From contig NZ_JAMWEG010000025.1 of NCBI RefSeq assembly GCF_025460765.1, positions 1-64,000 of the forward strand: a stretch of 64,000 nucleotides of DNA, read 5' to 3'. The translations under genes and the position numbers were made by a program. Source of the DNA: Micromonospora sp. MA102 (GTDB lineage: Bacteria > Actinomycetota > Actinomycetes > Mycobacteriales > Micromonosporaceae). The notes under the pieces were generated by a model. The model saw nothing but the letters and a program-made list of their open reading frames with translations, had not been told where the DNA came from and did not search any database. Positions 25,218-32,820 of the stretch are shown here, piece by piece. Every line of letters starts with the position of its first letter. Position 1 is the stretch's first letter.

Positions 25218-25834
25218 GGCGGGGTCACTCCTGTGGGGGCGGGCCGGACCGGGGCCGGCGCGGTGAGTCGGGGGACGAGGTACTGGACGAGCGGCCCGAT
25301 GGCCAACGCGAAGAGCAGGGTGCCGGGACCGACCGTGCCGCCGAGCAGCCAGCCGAGAGCGAGCACCACGAGCTCGATGAGGGTGCGGACCCGCCCGATC
25401 GGCAGGCCGCGGGCGGCCAGGCCGGTCATGAGGCCGTCGCGGGGACCGGGGCCGAGCCGGGCGCCGAGGTAGAGGGCCGTGGCGACGCCGTTGAGCAGGA
25501 TGCCGGCGAGCAGCAGGGGAACGCGGCCGACGAGTGCTCCGACCGGCGGCAGCAGCGCCAGCGTGGCGTCCAGCGCCAGGCCGACCAGCGCCACGTTGGC
25601 GACGGTGCCGACGCCGGGGCGCTGCCGCAGCGGGATCCAGAGCAGCAGCACCACCAGCGCGATGCCGTTGACCACTACGCCCATCGGCAGCCCGGTACGC
25701 GCGGCCAGGCCCTGGTGCAGGACGTCCCACGACGCGAGCCCCAGGTCGGCCCGGACCAGGAGCCCGACGCTGACGCCGAAGAGCGCCAGGCCGGCGAGGA
25801 GCCGGACCGCACGGACCGGCATGCTTGTTGACAT
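25205..25834 (-). CDS. YczE/YitT-like integral membrane protein
   Basis: A 209-residue protein with about five hydrophobic segments. RLLAGLALFGVSVGLLVRADLGLASWDVLHQGLA and the GPGPRDGLMTGLA motif resemble the YczE/YyaS family, whose transport role is not settled. The ATG at 25834 lies inside the left arm of the MarR-type operator; a TAGGTT -10 box (25841-25846) 6 nt upstream makes the mRNA leaderless. It is divergent from the MarR gene and heads a set with two small reductases, suggesting export and detoxification of a redox-active compound. That role is inference. Confidence 0.8.
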   Translation of the reverse strand: MSTSMPVRAVRLLAGLALFGVSVGLLVRADLGLASWDVLHQGLAARTGLPMGVVVNGIALVVLLLWIPLRQRPGVGTVANVALVGLALDATLALLPPVGALVGRVPLLLAGILLNGVATALYLGARLGPGPRDGLMTGLAARGLPIGRVRTLIELVVLALGWLLGGTVGPGTLLFALAIGPLVQYLVPRLTAPAPVRPAPTGVTPPCPV

Positions 25835-25870
25835 GTCATCAACCTAGGTCGTGGTTGATGACATGTCAAC
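25827..25870. promoter_or_regulatory. MarR operator: perfect 18-bp inverted repeat between divergent leaderless promoters
   Basis: GTTGACATGTCATCAACC (25827-25844) and GGTTGATGACATGTCAAC (25853-25870) are exact inverted copies with an 8-bp spacer. Each arm holds the self-complementary TGACATGTCA. The left arm overlaps the -10 box and ATG of the YczE-like gene. The right arm ends 8 bp before the TAGGCT -10 box (25879-25884) of the MarR gene. Both promoters would be closed by one bound regulator. Confidence 0.8.
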
Positions 25871-25890
25871 CATTGGGTTAGGCTCGGCGC

Positions 25891-26364
25891 ATGGACGAAC
25901 CACGGTGGTTGGACGAGCGGGAGGACCGGGCCTGGCGGGGCTACCGCCGGATGCGCCGCCTGCTCGACCTGGAGCTGGCCCGGGAGCTGACCCAGGACGC
26001 CGGCCTCTCCGAGCCGGACTACGACGTCCTCTCCGACCTCTCCGAGACGCCCGACCAGCGGCTGCGGCTCAGCGAACTGGCCGACCGGATGCTCTGGTCG
26101 CGCAGCCGGCTCTCCCACCACATCTCCCGGATGCAGCAGCGCGGCCTGGTCACCCGGGAGGAGTGCGCCACCGACGGCCGGGGATCGGTCGTCGCCCTCA
26201 CCCCGGCCGGCCGGCGGGCCATCGAGGCGGCCGCCCCGGGGCACGTGGCCGCCGTCCGCCGGCACCTCATCGACCTGCTCACCGCCGAGGAGATCGCGGC
26301 GCTGGGCGCGCTGACCCACCGGGTCGTCGACCACCTCACCGACCGCGCCACCCCGGAGGCGTGA
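25891..26364 (+). CDS. MarR-family transcriptional regulator
   Basis: A 157-residue winged-helix protein. LSEPDYDVLSDLSETPDQRLRLSELADRM leads into the recognition helix SRSRLSHHISRMQQRGLVTRE and the wing DGRGSVVALTPAGRRAIE, all typical of MarR. ATG 25891 lies 6 nt after a TAGGCT box, so it is leaderless. It sits divergent from the YczE-like/reductase set with a perfect operator between, and likely represses both itself and that set in response to a small molecule. The rRNA methyltransferase gene follows immediately. Confidence 0.93.
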   Translation: MDEPRWLDEREDRAWRGYRRMRRLLDLELARELTQDAGLSEPDYDVLSDLSETPDQRLRLSELADRMLWSRSRLSHHISRMQQRGLVTREECATDGRGSVVALTPAGRRAIEAAAPGHVAAVRRHLIDLLTAEEIAALGALTHRVVDHLTDRATPEA

Positions 26365-26366
26365 CC

Positions 26367-27254
26367 GTGGACGCCCGCATCCTGACCCGGCTGCGCTGCC
26401 CGGTCTGCGGCGAACCGCTGGCCGAGACCACCGCCGGCACGGCCCGGGCGCTGCGCTGCCCACGCCGGCACAGCTTCGACATCGCCCGGCAGGGATACGT
26501 CAACCTGCTCGCCGGCCGTACCCCGCACACCGGGGACAGCGCCGAGATGGTCGCGGCCCGCGCCGACTTCCTGGCCGCCGGCCACTACGCCGCCGTCGCC
26601 GCCGCGCTCGCCGACGCGGCCCGGCGGATCGTGTACGGCGGGGATCCGCCCACCCCGAACCCAGCCGGCGGCGACGGGGCGTACCCCCTGGTGGTCGACG
26701 CCGGCGCCGGCACGGGCTGGTACCTCGCGGCGGTGCTGGCGGCGCTGCCGGACGCGGTCGGCCTGGCCCTCGACGTCGCCAAGCCGGCGCTGCGCCGCGC
26801 GGCCCGCACCCACCCGCGCGCCGCCGCGGCGCTCGCCGACACCTGGCAGCGGCTGCCCCTGGCCGACCGCGCCGCGACGGTGCTGCTGAACGTCTTCGCG
26901 CCGCGCAACGGCGCCGAGTTCCACCGGGTGCTCGACCCGGCCGGCGCGCTGCTGGTGGTCACCCCGGCCGCGGACCACCTCGCCGAGCTGGTCGACGCGC
27001 TCGACCTGCTCCGGGTGGACCCCGCCAAGGCCGACCGGGTGGCCGGCAGCCTGAGCGCCCACTTCACCGAGGAGTCGGCCACCGAGCACCGGGCCCGGCT
27101 GAGGCTCAGCCGCACCGAGGTGACCACCCTGGTCGGGATGGGCCCGAGCGCCTGGCACGCCGACCCGGCCCGGCTCGCCGAGCGGATCGCGGCGCTGCCC
27201 GAGCCGGTGCCGGTCACCCTCGCCGTGCGGCTCGGCGTGCACCGGCCGCGCTGA
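26367..27254 (+). CDS. 23S rRNA (guanine-N1)-methyltransferase family protein (RlmA/TlrB type)
   Basis: A 295-residue protein. The N-terminal zinc site shows CPVCGEPL and, 20 residues on, LRCPRRHSFD (Cys-x2-Cys...Cys-x3-His), then RQGYVNLL. The Rossmann SAM site reads VVDAGAGTGWYLAAVL. This layout is that of RlmA-family enzymes, which methylate G745 or G748 of 23S rRNA; RlmA(II)/TlrB contributes to macrolide resistance. GTG 26367 is preferred, with GGAGG (26355-26359) at 7 nt, over GTG 26361, which is too close. Cotranscription with the MarR gene is likely and would place it under drug-type control. Exact target base cannot be read from the sequence. Confidence 0.85.
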   Translation: MDARILTRLRCPVCGEPLAETTAGTARALRCPRRHSFDIARQGYVNLLAGRTPHTGDSAEMVAARADFLAAGHYAAVAAALADAARRIVYGGDPPTPNPAGGDGAYPLVVDAGAGTGWYLAAVLAALPDAVGLALDVAKPALRRAARTHPRAAAALADTWQRLPLADRAATVLLNVFAPRNGAEFHRVLDPAGALLVVTPAADHLAELVDALDLLRVDPAKADRVAGSLSAHFTEESATEHRARLRLSRTEVTTLVGMGPSAWHADPARLAERIAALPEPVPVTLAVRLGVHRPR

Positions 27255-27261
27255 CCACCGC

Positions 27262-27942
27262 TCAGGTGGACAGGTCCACCTCTTCCCAGCCCGGCGGCTC
27301 GTCGTGGTACGGCCCGCGCAGCATCACCGCCCACTCCAGCGCCCACCGGCGCTGCCCGATGGCGTTGGCGTCCACCAGCCCGGGCAGCGCCAGGCCGGCC
27401 TCCTCCGCCTCCAGGTACGCCCAGTCCAGGCAGTAGTGCAGGTCGAGCAGTGCGGCCGCGTCGGCCGGGTGCTGCGGGGCGGCCAGGATCCGGGCGCGCC
27501 ACTGGCCGAAGTTCTCCCCGGTGACCAGGTTGGGCATCCGCTCGACCAGCCGCTCGTCCACCGGCACCGTCGGGTCCAGTTCCTTGGCGAGCCCGAGCAC
27601 CCAGGCCAGCGAGAAGAGCGCGTCGTGGTGCAGCACGAACGACCGGTGGTCGCCCTTGCCCCCCATCACGAACTGCCACTCCGGTGGGGTCACCATCTCG
27701 ACCAGGTGCGACTCCAGCAGCCAGCTCATGGCCGCCTGCGCCGGCATCCCGAAGCAGCGGGCCAGGATCACGTGCAGGACCGCGATCCGCGCCTCGATCT
27801 CCGGGGTGGGGCGCAGCTCGATCTCGTCCCCCGGCTCCCAGACCAGCGGGAACTGCGGGGGCGGCAGCGGGAGGCCCAGCCGGGACAGCTCGTCGAGGCT
27901 CGCCTCACGAACGGCCCGGGGGTCGGGGGCGGGTACGCGCAC
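27262..27942 (-). CDS. DUF4272-like protein
   Basis: A 226-residue soluble protein. VREASLDELSRLGLPLP, the EARIAVLHVILARCFG helix, an HDALFSLAWVLGL segment and the closing VDANAIGQRRWALEWAV match what I remember of DUF4272 proteins. Function unknown. No signal peptide or membrane segment. GTG 27942 is used; no strong ribosome binding site precedes it, so the start could be slightly different. Convergent with the methyltransferase gene, 7 bp apart. Confidence 0.65.
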   Translation of the reverse strand: MRVPAPDPRAVREASLDELSRLGLPLPPPQFPLVWEPGDEIELRPTPEIEARIAVLHVILARCFGMPAQAAMSWLLESHLVEMVTPPEWQFVMGGKGDHRSFVLHHDALFSLAWVLGLAKELDPTVPVDERLVERMPNLVTGENFGQWRARILAAPQHPADAAALLDLHYCLDWAYLEAEEAGLALPGLVDANAIGQRRWALEWAVMLRGPYHDEPPGWEEVDLST

Positions 27943-28044
27943 GGCTCAGGTCCCTGTCTGCTCGCAACGGCTCATCGCCGGTCGGTCCCCCCTTGGCCTG
28001 CGACAATAGCGGCTCGGTCGCCACCGCACCATGACCGGGAAGGA

Positions 28045-29325
28045 TCAGCCGATCCGCTCGATCACCAGCGGCGTCGCGGCGGGGGCGTCCGGCGCGAGCC
28101 GCACCGCCCGCTCCGCCTCGGCCAGCGCGGCCGGGATCCGCTCGGCGTGCTCGGCGCGCAGCTCGTACAGGGGCTCGCCGACGCGCACCCGGTCGCCGGG
28201 GCGCTTGTGCAGCACCACGCCGGCCGGGACGCTCACCGGGTCCTCCTTGCGGGCCCGGCCGGCGCCGAGCCGCCAGGCGGCCACGCCCATGGCGTACGCG
28301 TCGATCCCGGCGACGTAGCCGTCGTCGGTCGCAGTGACCACCTCGACCTCGGGGGCCGTGGGCATGGGGGCGTCCGGGTCGCCGCCCTGTGCCCGGATCA
28401 TCGCGCGCCAGGCGTCCATGGCCCGGCCGTCGCGCAGCGCCGCCTCGGGGTCGGCGTCCGGCAGGCCCGCCGCGACCAGCATCTCGCGGGCCAGCGCCAG
28501 GGTCAGCTCCACCACGTCGGCCGGGCCGCCGCCGGCCAGCACCTCGACCGACTCGGTCACCTCGACCCCGTTGCCGATGGTGCGGCCCAGCGGGGTGGAC
28601 ATGTCGGTGAGCAGGGCGACCGTGCGCACCCCGTGCGCCCCGCCCAACTCCACCATGGTCCGGGCCAGCTCACGGGCGTCGTCGACGTTCTTCATGAAGG
28701 CGCCGGAGCCCACCTTCACGTCGAGCACCAGGGCCCCGGTCCCCTCGGCGATCTTCTTGCTCATGATGGAGCTGGCGATCAGCGGGATGGCCTCCACGGT
28801 GCCGGTGACGTCGCGCAGTGCGTACAGCTTGCGGTCGGCCGGGGCCAGCCCCTCGCCGGCCGCGCAGATCACCGCGCCGACGTCGCGCAGCTGGGCGATG
28901 AACTCGTCGTTGCTCAGCGCGGCCCGCCAGCCGGGGATCGACTCCAGCTTGTCCAGGGTGCCGCCGGTGTGGCCGAGACCCCGGCCGCTGAGCTGCGGCA
29001 CGGCCGCGCCGCAGGCCGCGACCAGCGGGGTCAGCGGCAGGGTGATCTTGTCGCCGACGCCGCCGGTGGAGTGCTTGTCCACGGTCGGCCGGGCCACCGG
29101 CGACAGGTCCAGCCGCTCGCCGCTGGCGATCATCGCGGCGGTCCACCGGGCGATCTCCGGCGCGGTCATGCCGCGCAGCAGGATCGCCATGGCCAGCGCC
29201 GACATCTGCTCGTCGGCCACCAGCCCCCTGGTGTACGCGTCGACCACCCAGTCGATCTGGCCGTCGCTCAGCACGCCCCCGTCCCGCTTGGCCCGGATGA
29301 CGTCAACCGCCGTGAATGCACTCAT
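28045..29325 (-). CDS. deoA: thymidine (pyrimidine-nucleoside) phosphorylase
   Basis: Catalyses phosphorolysis of thymidine or deoxyuridine to the base and deoxyribose-1-phosphate. The 426-residue protein has the family signatures SGRGLGHTGGTLDKLES and VDKHSTGGVGDKITL, and SIMSKKIAEG followed by VKVGSGAFM. ATG 29325 has AGGAAAG upstream. It lies 41 bp after the cytidine deaminase gene and probably shares its transcript. With cdd and the nucleoside transporter it forms a pyrimidine nucleoside use unit; its product feeds DeoC (1540-2499) after isomerisation. Confidence 0.95.
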   Translation of the reverse strand: MSAFTAVDVIRAKRDGGVLSDGQIDWVVDAYTRGLVADEQMSALAMAILLRGMTAPEIARWTAAMIASGERLDLSPVARPTVDKHSTGGVGDKITLPLTPLVAACGAAVPQLSGRGLGHTGGTLDKLESIPGWRAALSNDEFIAQLRDVGAVICAAGEGLAPADRKLYALRDVTGTVEAIPLIASSIMSKKIAEGTGALVLDVKVGSGAFMKNVDDARELARTMVELGGAHGVRTVALLTDMSTPLGRTIGNGVEVTESVEVLAGGGPADVVELTLALAREMLVAAGLPDADPEAALRDGRAMDAWRAMIRAQGGDPDAPMPTAPEVEVVTATDDGYVAGIDAYAMGVAAWRLGAGRARKEDPVSVPAGVVLHKRPGDRVRVGEPLYELRAEHAERIPAALAEAERAVRLAPDAPAATPLVIERIG

Positions 29326-29366
29326 CAGATGATCTTTCCTCGTCGTTCCGGAACCGGCGCCCCAGC

Positions 29367-30074
29367 TCAGGCTGGGGACCAGCGGATCGGGATCTCCAGC
29401 GGCGGTTCGCCCTCGCCGGCCCAGAAGATGGTGCCCGACGCGTCCACCACGACGACGCGCGGCGTCCGGGCCAGCCCCCAGGTGATCGCCTCCGCCGGGT
29501 CGTCCCAGGTCGGGCCCTCCTCCAGCACACCGGTCTCGGCGGCCTCGGTGTCCCCGGCCGACCGCTCCCAGTACGCCGTCCACACCTGCTGCCCGGCCGA
29601 GAGGTCCGGGTGCACGAAGACCGTGCCCCGCCCCCGCCACGCGGCCAGCCGCTCCGGCACCACCGGCAGCGGGGTCTCGCCGACCACGGCCTCCAGGTCC
29701 TCCACGCCGAACGCGTGCGGCAGCAGCTCGGCCATCCGCAGCGGCCGGCCCTTCGTCTCGATCAGGCACTCCGGGCCGCCGTTCTCCCACAGCAGCTGCC
29801 GGCACCGGCCGCACGGCATGAGCGGCTCGCCGGTGGCGTCGACGCAGGACAGCGCCACGAGCCGGCCACCGCCGGTGGCGTGCAGCGAGGAGACGACCCC
29901 GCACTCGGCGCAGAGGACCACGCCGTACGCGGCGTTCTCCACGTTGCAGCCGACCACCACCCGGCCGTCGTCGACCAGCGCGGCCGCCCCGACGGGGAAC
30001 TTCGAGTAGGGCGCGTACGCGTGCCGCATGACTTCGGTGGCGGCGGCCCGCAGCCGCTCCCAGTCGATCTCCAT
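29367..30074 (-). CDS. cdd: cytidine deaminase with about 100-residue C-terminal extension
   Basis: The first about 130 residues are a tetrameric-type cytidine deaminase: APYSKFPVGAAALV, GCNVENAAYGVVLCAECG (zinc ligand and catalytic Glu) and MPCGRCRQLLWE (two zinc Cys). It converts (deoxy)cytidine to (deoxy)uridine. The protein is 235 residues instead of about 130. The extra region contains TVFVHPDLSAGQQVWTAYWER and RTPRVVVVDASGTIFWAGEGE, unlike any part of the enzyme and without a known motif. ATG 30074 has GGGAG at about 6 nt. A terminator upstream (30133-30164) suggests that cdd-deoA has its own promoter, although read-through from the transporter operon is possible. Confidence 0.9.
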   Translation of the reverse strand: MEIDWERLRAAATEVMRHAYAPYSKFPVGAAALVDDGRVVVGCNVENAAYGVVLCAECGVVSSLHATGGGRLVALSCVDATGEPLMPCGRCRQLLWENGGPECLIETKGRPLRMAELLPHAFGVEDLEAVVGETPLPVVPERLAAWRGRGTVFVHPDLSAGQQVWTAYWERSAGDTEAAETGVLEEGPTWDDPAEAITWGLARTPRVVVVDASGTIFWAGEGEPPLEIPIRWSPA

Positions 30075-30132
30075 CACGACTCCCATTCTGCCCAATTCAC
30101 GCTGATCGGTCGCGGCGGCGGCCGGAGACGGC

Positions 30133-30164
30133 CGTGCCCGGCGGGTACAACCCCGCCGGGCACG
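30133..30164 (-). terminator. terminator after the nucleoside transporter operon
   Basis: CGTGCCCGGCGGG (30133-30145) and CCCGCCGGGCACG (30152-30164) form a perfect 13-bp stem with a 6-nt loop. It lies 15 bp beyond the stop of the second permease gene and before cdd on the same strand. Confidence 0.8.
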
Positions 30165-30179
30165 CTGCGTCGCGGGCGG

Positions 30180-31457
30180 TCAGCCCTTGATGTACGGCTT
30201 GCCGTCAGCGGCCGGCGCCCGGACCTTGCCGACCAGCCCGGCCACCGCCAGGATCGTCGCCAGGTAGGGCAGCATGGCGAGGAACTGGCTCGGGATGCTG
30301 CTGCCGATCGCGCCCAGGTAGGTGGCGAGCTGGTCGGCGAACCCGAAGAAGAGCGCCGCGAGCAGCGCGCCGGTCGGGCTCCACCGGCCGAAGATCAACG
30401 CGGCCAGGGCGATGAAGCCCTTACCGCCGATCATGTTCTTGGTGAACGAGTAGAGCGCCAGGGTGTACGAGGCACCGCCGATGCCGGCCACCACCCCGGC
30501 CATCAGCACGTTGCGGTAGCGCAGCCGCAGCACCTTCACACCGAGCGTGTCGGCGGCCGTCGGGTGCTCGCCCACGGACCGGGTCCGCAGACCCCACCGG
30601 GTACGGAACAGCGCGAGGTGGATGACCAGCACCAGCAGCAGACCCAGGTAGAGGAAGATGTTGCCCCGGAACAGCGCCGGGCCGATCAGCGGGATGTCCT
30701 TGAGCAGCGGGATCTCCCAGTTGCCGAACCGGGGCGCGCTGTTGTACTTCGTCGCGTCGGTCTGCATCAACCGCTCGTAGAGGAAGCCGGTGACCCCGAC
30801 CGCGAACAGGTTGAGCACGGTGCCCATGACCACCTGGTCGACCAGGTAGCGGATCGCGAAGACGGCGAGCAGCAGCGAGATGATCGCGCCGCCGACCGCC
30901 GCGGCCACCAGGCCGACCCAGACGTTCTGGTAGATGCTGCCGAAGAGCGCCCCGCTGAACGCCCCCATGAGCAGCTGGCCCTCGATCGCCACGTTGACCA
31001 CGCCGGTCCGCTCGCAGAGCACACCGGACAACGCACCGAAGATCAGCGGCAGGGCCAGGATGAACGTGCCCCGGACGATGTTGACCAGCGGCATGAAGTT
31101 GCGCCCCTCGGGGGCGGCCGAGACCTGCCAGCACAGGAAGCTCAGCACGAAGGCGACCAGCCCGATGCCGAGCAGCACGGTGAGCCAGCGCTTCGGCACG
31201 CCGGCGAGCAGGGCGCCGCCGGCCGCCGCGGCGACGACGCCGAAGAGGATCGCACCGACCGTTCCGGTGATCTCCAGGGCGGCGCCGCCCTCGGTCTCGC
31301 TGAGGGTGAACCGGGCCTGCTGGTCGGTCGCGAGCGCGCCGAAGAGCACGGCGGCGAGCACGCCCAGCGCCAGCAGGACGACACCGACCTTGCGGGTACG
31401 CGTCCAGAAGCCCTCGTCGACGGTGACGGCGACATCGGGGACAGCCATGGTCGACAT
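30180..31457 (-). CDS. nucleoside ABC transporter permease (second)
   Basis: A 425-residue membrane protein of the BPD_transp_2 (branched-chain/ribose/nucleoside) permease family. About ten hydrophobic segments are seen; GALSGVLCERTGVVNVAIEGQLLMGAFSG and the later GEHPTAADTLGVKVLRLRY are the conserved cytoplasmic segments of BMP-type transporter permeases. It starts 4 bp after the first permease. The operon with a BMP-family lipoprotein and neighbouring cdd-deoA points to uptake of nucleosides. A second in-frame ATG 9 bp downstream is an alternative start. Confidence 0.9.
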   Translation of the reverse strand: MSTMAVPDVAVTVDEGFWTRTRKVGVVLLALGVLAAVLFGALATDQQARFTLSETEGGAALEITGTVGAILFGVVAAAAGGALLAGVPKRWLTVLLGIGLVAFVLSFLCWQVSAAPEGRNFMPLVNIVRGTFILALPLIFGALSGVLCERTGVVNVAIEGQLLMGAFSGALFGSIYQNVWVGLVAAAVGGAIISLLLAVFAIRYLVDQVVMGTVLNLFAVGVTGFLYERLMQTDATKYNSAPRFGNWEIPLLKDIPLIGPALFRGNIFLYLGLLLVLVIHLALFRTRWGLRTRSVGEHPTAADTLGVKVLRLRYRNVLMAGVVAGIGGASYTLALYSFTKNMIGGKGFIALAALIFGRWSPTGALLAALFFGFADQLATYLGAIGSSIPSQFLAMLPYLATILAVAGLVGKVRAPAADGKPYIKG

Positions 31458-31461
31458 TGCC

Positions 31462-32820
31462 TTACCAGCCCTTCGCCAGGCTCGTCTGCAAGCGGGCCGC
31501 GCGAGCGGCCCGCAGCTGGAAGATCGCCTTTACCAGGGCCGGCGCGGCGACGAAGATGACGATCAGCGCCTGAAGCACGGTGACCAGCTCCAGCGAGATC
31601 CCGGAGTACGACTGCATCCGGTTGCCGCCGGCCTGGAGCGCACCGAAGAGCAGCGCGGCGAGCAGCACGCCCCATGGCTTCAGCCGCCCGAGCAGCGCGA
31701 CCAGGATGCCGTCGAAGCCGATCTGCGCGATCACCAGCGGGGTGAGCGCGTTCGCGGTCGAGCCGAGCACCATGTTCGACCCGCCGAGGCCGGCCAGCAG
31801 GCCCGCGATCGCCATGACCAGCACGTAGGTCTTGGTGACGCTGATGCCGGCGGTCCGGGCGGCGTCCGGGTTCTCGCCGACCGCGCGCAGCTCGAAGCCG
31901 AGCGTCGAGCGGTTCAGCAGCCAGGCGATGAACCAGGTGATCAGCACCGCGAGCAGGATGCCGGCGTGCACCCGCAGGTTGTCGCCGAGCAGCCGGGGCA
32001 GCTGGGCGGAGGACTCGACGGGCTTGCTGATCGCGTCCGACCTGTTCGGGTTCTGCACCCCGCTCTGGACGATGATCCAGGACAGGAAGTAGACCGCCAC
32101 GTAGTTGAGCATGATCGTGGTGATCACCTCGTGGGCGCCGGTGCGCGCCTTGAGGATGCCCGGGATGAAGCCCCAGAGCGCGCCGCCGAGCGCGCCGGCG
32201 ATCAGCGCGACGAGCAGGTGCACCCCGGGCGGCAGCGGCAGCGCGAAGCCGGTGACGGCGGCCAGGACGACGCCGATGGTGGCCTGGCCCTGGGCGCCGA
32301 TGTTGAACAGGCCGCCCCGGAAGGCGAGCGCCACCGACAGGCCGGTGAATACCAGCGGCGCGGTGTAGGTGAGCGTCTCCGAGATCGGACCCATCGCGGC
32401 GCTGAAGCCGACCGCGTCGGGGTCGAAGATGGCGCCCTTGAAGAGGTTCGCGTACGCCTCGCTCACCACGGTCCAGCTGGCGTTGAGCGCGTCCGCCGGT
32501 CGGGCCGTGATGTAGCCGTAGGTGGCCAGCACCTCCGGGTCGGAGACGATGATCAGCACCGCGCCGACAAGCATGGCCAGCAGCACCGCGAGCACGGTCA
32601 CGGTGACCGTGTTGGCCGCCCAGAGGTTGTCCAGGAAGAGCCGGCCCAGCGTGGGGCGGGGCTCCCCGGCCGGGGGCTGCTTCGTCGCGGTGGCGGGCAC
32701 CGCCCGCTCGGTGTCGCCGGCGGGCGCGGGCGGCGTCGCGCGGGCCTCGGTCCGCGCCTCCTGCGCCTCGGTCGCCGGCTCCTTGTCGGGGGAGCCCGAC
32801 ACCGGGTCTGGGTTGGTCAT
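31462..32820 (-). CDS. nucleoside ABC transporter permease (first)
   Basis: A 452-residue membrane protein, same family as the downstream permease. A polar, Ala/Pro/Glu-rich N-terminal extension of about 55 residues precedes the first membrane segment; it is longer than usual. FRGGLFNIGAQGQATIGVVLAAV and AVGENPDAARTAGISVTKTYVL are the conserved loops. ATG 32820 overlaps the ATPase stop (ATGA). Together the two permeases form the channel of the BMP-type importer. Confidence 0.9.
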   Translation of the reverse strand: MTNPDPVSGSPDKEPATEAQEARTEARATPPAPAGDTERAVPATATKQPPAGEPRPTLGRLFLDNLWAANTVTVTVLAVLLAMLVGAVLIIVSDPEVLATYGYITARPADALNASWTVVSEAYANLFKGAIFDPDAVGFSAAMGPISETLTYTAPLVFTGLSVALAFRGGLFNIGAQGQATIGVVLAAVTGFALPLPPGVHLLVALIAGALGGALWGFIPGILKARTGAHEVITTIMLNYVAVYFLSWIIVQSGVQNPNRSDAISKPVESSAQLPRLLGDNLRVHAGILLAVLITWFIAWLLNRSTLGFELRAVGENPDAARTAGISVTKTYVLVMAIAGLLAGLGGSNMVLGSTANALTPLVIAQIGFDGILVALLGRLKPWGVLLAALLFGALQAGGNRMQSYSGISLELVTVLQALIVIFVAAPALVKAIFQLRAARAARLQTSLAKGW

